This document shows positions 58,702 to 64,000 of a DNA stretch of 64,000 nucleotides, in pieces. How positions within the stretch are numbered: the stretch's first letter is position 1; each line of letters opens with the position of its first letter. Source of the stretch: Treponema_B putidum (lineage in GTDB: Bacteria; Spirochaetota; Spirochaetia; Treponematales; Treponemataceae); NCBI RefSeq assembly GCF_007830595.1, contig NZ_VLLD01000012.1; one strand, 5' to 3'. Made by a program: the position numbers and the translations under genes. Below the pieces are notes generated by a model. It was given only the letters and a program-made list of their open reading frames with translations. It had not been told where the DNA came from and ran no database searches.

Positions 58702-60748
58702 ATAGATTTTCCAATATCTTGTTTAAACTATCCTTTGCATCTCCTAAGAGCATCATAGTGTTGGGATTAGGTTCATACAAGGGGTTTGGAACTCCCGCAT
58801 AGCCGGGCTGAAGGTCATAGTTACAGATGATTAGCTTTTTAGCTTTTTCTGCAGCCAAGACAGGCATTCCGTAAATGGGCGTACCTTCTGCCGTGTTTGC
58901 GGCAGGGTTTACAACATCGCTTGCTCCGATTATGATAGCCAAATCCGCCTTATCGAAGTCGGGGTTTATGGTTTCCATTTCGTAGAGCTTGTCATAGGGA
59001 ATATCGACCTCGCAAAGAAGTACGTTCATGTGGCCGGGCATTCTTCCTGCGACGGGGTGAATGGCAAAACGCACATTTTTTCCCATAGATTCAAGTTTAT
59101 CTGCAAGCTGTTTTACCAAGCCTTGTGCCTGTGAAAGGGCCATGCCGTAGCCGGGGATAACGATGATTTCCTTTGCTTCCTTAAACCAATGGCCTATTTG
59201 AGCTTCCGTTCCGGCTTGTTCACGGTTTGCTTCTGCTCCTGTGCTGCCGGCTCCTCCGCCTGAAGAGCTTCCTGCGGTGCTTCCCTTAGTTCTAAGAGAG
59301 TCGAGCATGGTGTTTATGCTGTCCTTTGCATCGCCTAACAGCATCATAGTATTGGGATTAGGTTCATACAATGGATTTGGAACTCCCGCATAGCCTGGTT
59401 GTAGGTCATAGTTACAGATGATGAGCTTTTTAGCTTTTTCTGCAGCCAAGACCGGCATTCCGTAGATGGGCGTACCTTCTGCCGTGTTTGCGGCAGGGTT
59501 TACAACATCGCTTGCTCCGATTATAATAGCCAAATCCGTCTTATCAAAGTCGGGATTTATAGCTTCCATTTCATAGAGCTTATCATAAGGAATATCAACT
59601 TCGCACAAGAGTACGTTCATGTGGCCGGGCATTCTTCCTGCGACGGGATGAATGGCAAAACGCACATTCTTTCCCATAGCTTCGAGTTTATCTGCGAGCT
59701 GTTTTACCAAGCCTTGTGCCTGTGAAAGAGCCATGCCGTAGCCGGGGATAAAAATTATTTCTTTAGCATCGCTGAACCATGAGGGAAGCTGCGATTTATC
59801 GGCATGTCCTGTTGCCGTAAGCTCCTGTTGAGCAGGTTTTGCTTCTCCCGTTTGCTGAGCTTTTGCCTCTGATGTTTCTTTTGATGAAGATACTGAAGGG
59901 CTCGCAGGTTTTGCCGGCTGTGCCGATTTAGCCGGAGAAGCCGCCTTGCTGAAAAGAATTGAAGCGAGGCTTCTATTCATTGCCTTGCACATAATCTGGG
60001 TAAGCAGGAGCCCTGAAGCTCCGACTATGCCTCCGACCGATACCAAGAGAATATCTCCTATCGCCATACCTGCAATCGAAGCGGCAACACCGGAAGTGGA
60101 ATTTAAAAGAGAAATCGTAATCGGCATGTCAGCTCCGCCTACGCGTATCGCAAAGAAGATGCCGAAAAGGAGGCTTATTACAAGTCCTGCAACTGAAATG
60201 CTCATCATTAGTTCAGGCTTAATAGGAAGGAGAATAATGAAGGCAACCATTCCTAAAAAGCTGACAGTAGTCAAAATTTGGTGTGCAGGAAGAACGGTCG
60301 GTTTTTGAGGAAGAAGTTTGTGAAGTTTTCCTGCGGCTATTAAGCTGCCTGAAAAGGTCAGTGCTCCTACTGCTAAGGCTATTCCTCCCGTAACTATCGC
60401 AAAAATTCCTGTTTCAGTATTAACAGCCGCTAATGTTAAGAGGGCTGCAGCAGCCGAAGCCGCTCCGCCTAAACCGTTGAGCAAGGCAACCGTTTGGGGC
60501 ATGGTAATCATTTCTACCTTTATTGTTAGGTAAATACCGATTGCCGCTCCTATGGCAAGTCCTGCCCACATCATTCCTGCAGAAAAAATTTGATATTTAT
60601 ACAAGGTTACGCATACGGCTGCAAGCATACAAAGGGCACTTAAGCGGTTTCCCTTAACGGCCGATTTAACCTTACTCATCATGTTGATTCCTAAAAGGAC
60701 TCCTATGCTGAGTACTCCGCAAATAATATAATAAACCGTATCCGTCAT
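58700..60748 (-). CDS. pntB: NAD(P) transhydrogenase subunit beta with a duplicated NADP(H)-binding domain
   Basis: 682 residues. The N-terminal about 265 residues form the PntB membrane domain with nine-helix character. A low-complexity linker rich in Ala, Lys, Pro and Ser follows. A first domain III (about 323-498) and a second (about 519-682) each contain PGYGMALSQAQGLVKQLADKL, AIHPVAGRMPGHMNVLLCE, GASDVVNPAANT and the ICNYDLQPGYAGVPNPLY block. Normal PntB is about 460 residues with one domain III. The two copies differ at only a few residues over 160, so duplication or gene conversion is recent. A second Ala/Gly/Ser linker joins them. Couples proton flow to NADPH formation together with PntA1/PntA2. 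Confidence 0.93.
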   Translation of the reverse strand: MTDTVYYIICGVLSIGVLLGINMMSKVKSAVKGNRLSALCMLAAVCVTLYKYQIFSAGMMWAGLAIGAAIGIYLTIKVEMITMPQTVALLNGLGGAASAAAALLTLAAVNTETGIFAIVTGGIALAVGALTFSGSLIAAGKLHKLLPQKPTVLPAHQILTTVSFLGMVAFIILLPIKPELMMSISVAGLVISLLFGIFFAIRVGGADMPITISLLNSTSGVAASIAGMAIGDILLVSVGGIVGASGLLLTQIMCKAMNRSLASILFSKAASPAKSAQPAKPASPSVSSSKETSEAKAQQTGEAKPAQQELTATGHADKSQLPSWFSDAKEIIFIPGYGMALSQAQGLVKQLADKLEAMGKNVRFAIHPVAGRMPGHMNVLLCEVDIPYDKLYEMEAINPDFDKTDLAIIIGASDVVNPAANTAEGTPIYGMPVLAAEKAKKLIICNYDLQPGYAGVPNPLYEPNPNTMMLLGDAKDSINTMLDSLRTKGSTAGSSSGGGAGSTGAEANREQAGTEAQIGHWFKEAKEIIVIPGYGMALSQAQGLVKQLADKLESMGKNVRFAIHPVAGRMPGHMNVLLCEVDIPYDKLYEMETINPDFDKADLAIIIGASDVVNPAANTAEGTPIYGMPVLAAEKAKKLIICNYDLQPGYAGVPNPLYEPNPNTMMLLGDAKDSLNKILENL

Positions 60749-61047
60749 TTTGTATCCTCTTTAGACTCGTTACCGGTTTTAAACATCTTAAGCATTCTAT
60801 CCGTAAGGCCGAAGCCGGCAACTACGTTTATTGTTGCACAAATGATGCCTATACAGCCGAAAATTTTGCTTCCTGTAGTAATTGCAGCTGCCGTAGCGGT
60901 CATTGTAGCCAAAATGGTAATGCCGGACAATGCATTCATACCCGACATAAGAGGGGTATGCAAAAGACTTGGTACGTTCTTGATCAGTTTGTAGCCTATA
61001 AGGGTCGTTACAACAAATACAAGAACCAGTATCAATTCCAAACTCAT
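60745..61047 (-). CDS. pntA2: NAD(P) transhydrogenase subunit alpha, membrane part (PntA2)
   Basis: 100 residues, three hydrophobic helices (about 3-23, 35-62, 65-82), with KNVPSLLHTPLMSGMNALSGITI, the PntA C-terminal membrane signature. It is separate from the soluble domain, as in many bacteria with three-gene transhydrogenases. Overlaps pntB and pntA1 by 4 nt each. Confidence 0.9.
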   Translation of the reverse strand: MSLELILVLVFVVTTLIGYKLIKNVPSLLHTPLMSGMNALSGITILATMTATAAAITTGSKIFGCIGIICATINVVAGFGLTDRMLKMFKTGNESKEDTK

Positions 61048-62201
61048 ATGCCCATTGCCTCCCTGGCTCCCTTATGAACGATTTCACCGTCAATGGTGGT
61101 AAGAATACCTTTGACGATATCATCATTTCGGTCAAGTTCAATTTTTCCGTCCTTGATAAGGTAGCGTGTAAGGTTGCAAATGTTTTGAGCAAACATCCAT
61201 GTAGAGCTTGAAGGAAGAAGCCCGGGTATGTTTTTAATACCTACAAGGTGAACATTGTGTTTTTTTACAACTTCTCCCGGAGGTGTTAATTCACAGTTTC
61301 CGCCTTGGTCAATAGAAATATCTACGATTACCGAGCCGGGTTTCATAGTTTTTACCATTTCTTCGGTGATGATAACCGGAGCAAGTTTTCCCGGAACAAG
61401 GGCTGAAAGGAAGATTATGTCCATGTCCTTAATGTGAGGAGCAAGCTGCTTTCTTTCGTTTTCGAGGGTCTCTTTTTTAAGATGAAGAGCATATCCGCCT
61501 TCACCGATGGCTTCATTTTCAGGAACACCTAAATCGATAATCTTAGCACCGAGGGACTGAGCTTGTTCACGGGCTGCAGGCCTAATATCTGCTGCATAAG
61601 TTACAGCTCCAAGTCTTTTGGCTGTTGCAAGGGCCTGTAAGCCTCCTACACCTGTTCCGACTACTAAGACATTCATAGGTTTAATCATACCTACAGCACA
61701 GAAAATTTGAGGGATAAAGCGCGGCAAGAGATTTGCAGCAATTAAAATTCCTTTGTAACCTGCACAAGTACTCATCGAAGTAAGAGCATCCATGTTTTGT
61801 GCCCTTGAAATTCGAGGAACTCCGTCGAGTGTTAAAGAAATAACGCCTTTTTTCGCCATGTTTTTAACCATTTCATGGTTAACAGGGGCTGCAGGGTGAA
61901 TAAACGTGATAAGATACTGTCCTTTATGCATCATATCGATTTCATGACAGCCCATTGCATCATTATAAAGGGGTTCTTTTACCTTTAAAATGATTTCCGA
62001 ATCGGAAAAAAGTTTTTTAACATCGGAAACTACTTCTGCTCCGGCCTTTTCATATTCCGGATCGTGGAAATAGGCGCCTTCACCGGCCCCTTTTTCTACT
62101 AAAACTTTGTGTCCGTCTTTAACCAAAAGCTCACATGTTTCCGGGGTAGCGGCAACACGGTCTTCTCCATGCATGATTTCCTTAGGAATACCAATAATCA
62201 T
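61044..62201 (-). CDS. pntA1: NAD(P) transhydrogenase subunit alpha, NAD(H)-binding part (PntA1)
   Basis: 385 residues, domain I. GIPKEIMHGEDRVAATPETCELLVKDGH at the start, SMSTCAGYKGILIAANLLPR in the middle and the Rossmann GTGVGGLQALATAKRLGA with ADIRPAAREQ, as in alanine dehydrogenase/PntA. Binds NAD(H) and docks on domain III. Good GGAGG Shine-Dalgarno with a leader hairpin before it. Confidence 0.95.
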   Translation of the reverse strand: MIIGIPKEIMHGEDRVAATPETCELLVKDGHKVLVEKGAGEGAYFHDPEYEKAGAEVVSDVKKLFSDSEIILKVKEPLYNDAMGCHEIDMMHKGQYLITFIHPAAPVNHEMVKNMAKKGVISLTLDGVPRISRAQNMDALTSMSTCAGYKGILIAANLLPRFIPQIFCAVGMIKPMNVLVVGTGVGGLQALATAKRLGAVTYAADIRPAAREQAQSLGAKIIDLGVPENEAIGEGGYALHLKKETLENERKQLAPHIKDMDIIFLSALVPGKLAPVIITEEMVKTMKPGSVIVDISIDQGGNCELTPPGEVVKKHNVHLVGIKNIPGLLPSSSTWMFAQNICNLTRYLIKDGKIELDRNDDIVKGILTTIDGEIVHKGAREAMGI

Positions 62202-62214
62202 AAAATCCTCCTAT

Positions 62215-62247
62215 AGAGTACAGTTTTATATAGCTCTACTGAACTCT
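62215..62247 (-). promoter_or_regulatory. stem-loop in the pnt leader
   Basis: AGAGT-T-CAGT pairs with ACTG-T-ACTCT around a 13-nt loop, directly upstream of the pntA1 Shine-Dalgarno. It could affect translation or mRNA stability. Confidence 0.45.
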
Positions 62248-62259
62248 TAATTTCAATCG

Positions 62260-62288
62260 ATTATACCATAGTACGCCATTACCGTCAA
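62260..62288 (-). promoter_or_regulatory. promoter of the pnt operon
   Basis: Minus strand TTGACG (62288-62283), 17-nt spacer, TATAAT (62265-62260). Clear sigma-70-type promoter. Confidence 0.75.
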
Positions 62289-62441
62289 GGTTCGATTTTT
62301 GATGTATTTTTGATAGTCTTGCTAGCATATTTTTAAATTTATTTATTTAAGCTCTTATCTTTTTTTTAAAATTGTGATAAAACCATACTCATAGTTTAAG
62401 TTGTGCGTATACCAACTAAATTAAAAATTTAGGAGAAAAAA

Positions 62442-62882
62442 ATGAAAACATGTAGAAAAATTATTCTTTTTGCTTTAACGCTGTCTTTTGTGTTTGTTTT
62501 TTCATGTAAAACAAATGAGAACAAAATCAGTCCGGCAAAAAACAATGGTGATCTAAGTAAATATGAGCTGGTAGCAGAAGCTGCAACAAAACAGTGTCCC
62601 GTAATGCTTGATGAAATAACAAGGCTTGATTCCGTTCAATACAATGCAAAAGAACATGCTCTAGTTTATAGCTACAGCATAATGAACATAAAAAAATCGG
62701 ATATTCCTGCTAATACTGTAGACCTCACCTTAGGAATGATGAGAGATGCTATGTTATCCGGCTTAAAAGGTCAGGCTGCACTGGATATGTTTAGAAAAGA
62801 CAAGGTAAAACTTGTTTATGTTTTTAAAGATAAGGAAGGTAAAGAGCTTTTTGTATTTGATTTTAAACACACGGAATATTAA
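62442..62882 (+). CDS. small lipoprotein, first of a paralogous pair
   Basis: 146 residues. Lipobox FSCK after a signal sequence. ATKQCPVMLDEITRLDSVQYNAKEHALVYSYSIM and the C-terminal MFRKDKVKLVYVFKDKEGKELFVFDF recur in altered form in the next gene. A KQCP motif with a conserved cysteine is shared by both. Family not recognised. AGGAGAAAA Shine-Dalgarno. No clear promoter found in the 240-nt gap upstream apart from the pnt side. Confidence 0.7.
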   Translation: MKTCRKIILFALTLSFVFVFSCKTNENKISPAKNNGDLSKYELVAEAATKQCPVMLDEITRLDSVQYNAKEHALVYSYSIMNIKKSDIPANTVDLTLGMMRDAMLSGLKGQAALDMFRKDKVKLVYVFKDKEGKELFVFDFKHTEY

Positions 62883-62910
62883 AAAACATATAAAATTTTA
62901 GGAGATTAAG

Positions 62911-63336
62911 ATGAAAATAATGAAAAAAATAAGTATTTTAACGGCAATAATGATCTGTTTTGTATGTTGTTTTGCTTGTGCTAAAGACAGCGATAAAGAC
63001 GGATATAAAACTAACTATAAAATTATAGCTGATTCTTTAAACAAGCAGTGCCCTACAAAAATAGATGATAATATTCAGCTGGATGAGGTTAACTATGTTG
63101 AAGATTCTCATACCCTGCAATATATTTATTCCTTTACTGCCATGCTTAAAAGCGATAATACGGAAGATGTATGGAAACTGATTGAATCTGCTACAAAAGA
63201 AGCTCTTACCACGGAATTTAAGTCTCAGACCAGTGTTGAACAATTTCGAAAGGATAAATTGAATATGGAATTTGTATATAATGACAAAAATAAAGAGAGT
63301 TTGTTTACCATCGTACTTACTCCGGGTGAGTATTAA
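62911..63336 (+). CDS. small lipoprotein, second of a paralogous pair
   Basis: 141 residues. Lipobox CCFACA. NKQCPTKIDDNIQLDEVNYVEDSHTLQYIYSF, QFRKDKLNMEFVYNDKNKESLFTIVL align with the preceding gene, so this is an old tandem duplication with diverged sequence. AGGAG precedes ATG 62911 by 7 nt. Function unknown. Confidence 0.7.
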   Translation: MKIMKKISILTAIMICFVCCFACAKDSDKDGYKTNYKIIADSLNKQCPTKIDDNIQLDEVNYVEDSHTLQYIYSFTAMLKSDNTEDVWKLIESATKEALTTEFKSQTSVEQFRKDKLNMEFVYNDKNKESLFTIVLTPGEY

Positions 63337-63407
63337 ATATCAAATCAATGTCTTTCTGTTTTTGTTAAAAATAAATGAAAATTTTACAAAAAATCCTATA
63401 AAAGGAC

Positions 63408-63436
63408 TTGACAAAAGTTGTAGAAAGGTATATATT
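63408..63436 (+). promoter_or_regulatory. rRNA operon promoter P1
   Basis: TTGACA (63408-63413), 17-nt spacer, TATATT (63431-63436). First of two tandem promoters for the rRNA operon. Confidence 0.7.
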
Positions 63437-63597
63437 CGCTTTCACCGTCTGAGAGGGCGGGATTGCATTGAAAAGTGCAGAAAACACCAGAAAAGTTTTG
63501 AAAGTTTTGCTTTTTGAATGAAGACGAGGCTTCTTAAGCTTAGCAGTTTAAAAGCTGCAAAAATGTTAAAAAAAATAAAAAAACTTTTAGAAAACAC

Positions 63598-63627
63598 TTG
63601 ACAAAAAGTGAGGAAATAATGTATACT
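63598..63627 (+). promoter_or_regulatory. rRNA operon promoter P2
   Basis: TTGACA (63598-63603), 18-nt spacer, TATACT (63622-63627). Confidence 0.75.
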
Positions 63628-63821
63628 CACTTTTGCTCACTAAATAGCATTTTATGCTTTTTAGCAAATGATATTTGAAACTAAGAGGGAAGGGAAAGAA
63701 CAAAAATAGCCAAAGCGAAAAGCTTTTGGTAAGGAAAGTATCAAAAACCGGTAAGGGTTAGCTGATTAACCATTACCAAATTCCTTAAAAATAAGGGACA
63801 AACTTAAATTAGAAATCAACC

Positions 63822-63830
63822 GCTCTTTAA
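63822..63830 (+). promoter_or_regulatory. boxA-like antitermination site
   Basis: GCTCTTTAA matches the core of bacterial rRNA boxA (TGCTCTTTAAC). It lies in a CCGC/GGCGG hairpin region just before the 16S gene and probably recruits Nus factors. Confidence 0.55.
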
Positions 63831-63848
63831 GGGCGGCTTGAAATAATA

Positions 63849-64000
63849 ATGATGGAGAGTTTGATCCTGGCTCAGAACGAACGCTGGCGGCGCGTCTTAA
63901 GCATGCAAGTCGAACGGTAAGGGAGAGCTTGCTCTCCCCTAGAGTGGCGGACTGGTGAGTAACGCGTGGGTGACCTGCCCTGAAGATGGGGATAGCTAGT
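63849..64000 (+). rRNA. rrs: 16S ribosomal RNA, 5' part (cut by window end)
   Basis: GAGAGTTTGATCCTGGCTCAG and GAACGCTGGCGGCGCGTCTTAAGCATGCAAGTCGAACGG are the start of bacterial 16S rRNA; GTGGCGGACTGGTGAGTAACGCGTGGGTGACCTGCCC continues it. Only the first 150 or so bases fall in the window. Confidence 0.97.

Overview
The window looks like chromosomal DNA of an oral-type Treponema, close to T. denticola. The A/T-rich base composition fits this. So do the flagellar filament-junction genes (flgN-flgK-flgL-fliW-csrA), an archaeal/eukaryote-style MetRS with a fused EMAP-II tail, a treponemal-type hexokinase, a split transhydrogenase alpha subunit, and a full selenocysteine theme (tRNA-Sec, selD, yedE/yedF). 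This assignment comes from reading protein families, not from a database search.

Layout. 0.2-6.5 kb: a pair of ABC exporter half-transporters, tRNA-Sec and metG. 6.5-7.7 kb: two small flavodoxin-like proteins on the minus strand. 7.8-14.2 kb: a minus-strand oppABCDF oligopeptide uptake operon plus a small membrane protein. 14.2-18 kb: a drug/metabolite exporter, metK and hexokinase. 18-23.2 kb: a selenium region. It holds a leader with a very short UGA-containing ORF, the putative selenium transporter yedE, a TusA/YedF-like protein, a DUF3343 protein, an FMN-binding protein, selD (itself a selenoprotein with an in-frame UGA) and a convergent cysteine desulfurase. 23.3-28.8 kb: a complete peptide/nickel-type ABC importer on the minus strand, preceded by a cobalamin riboswitch and terminator. 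28.9-37 kb: tRNA-Gly, an orphan sugar-type binding lipoprotein paired with a chemoreceptor, two large lipoproteins (one ending in a formylglycine-generating-enzyme-like domain, one with a probable C-terminal frameshift).

36.7-46.4 kb: an MscS-type channel, a FliL-like protein, an ECF sigma/anti-sigma pair, a LysM/M23 endopeptidase, a DUF368 (undecaprenyl-phosphate transporter family) protein and the flagellar hook-junction operon. 46.5-55.8 kb: a lipoprotein, a HEAT-like protein, maf, then the conserved block rpsB-tsf-frr-uppS-cdsA-dxr-rseP and an FMN-binding lipoprotein with a tandem repeat. 55.8-62.3 kb: leuS and pntA1-pntA2-pntB on the minus strand; PntB carries two nearly identical NADP(H)-binding domains. 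62.4-64 kb: two paralogous small lipoproteins and the start of an rRNA operon, with tandem promoters and a boxA.

Non-coding structure is the most unusual part. There are three copies of a hairpin element flanked by duplicated Shine-Dalgarno sequences. A second repeat family has two hairpins whose arms vary while base pairing is kept. At least six genes have a sigma-70 promoter so close to the start codon that the mRNA should be leaderless. Repeats A and B, the SD-flanked elements, lie in operons of the selenium and translation genes. The two-hairpin family lies in the selD 5' leader and beside leuS/pntB.
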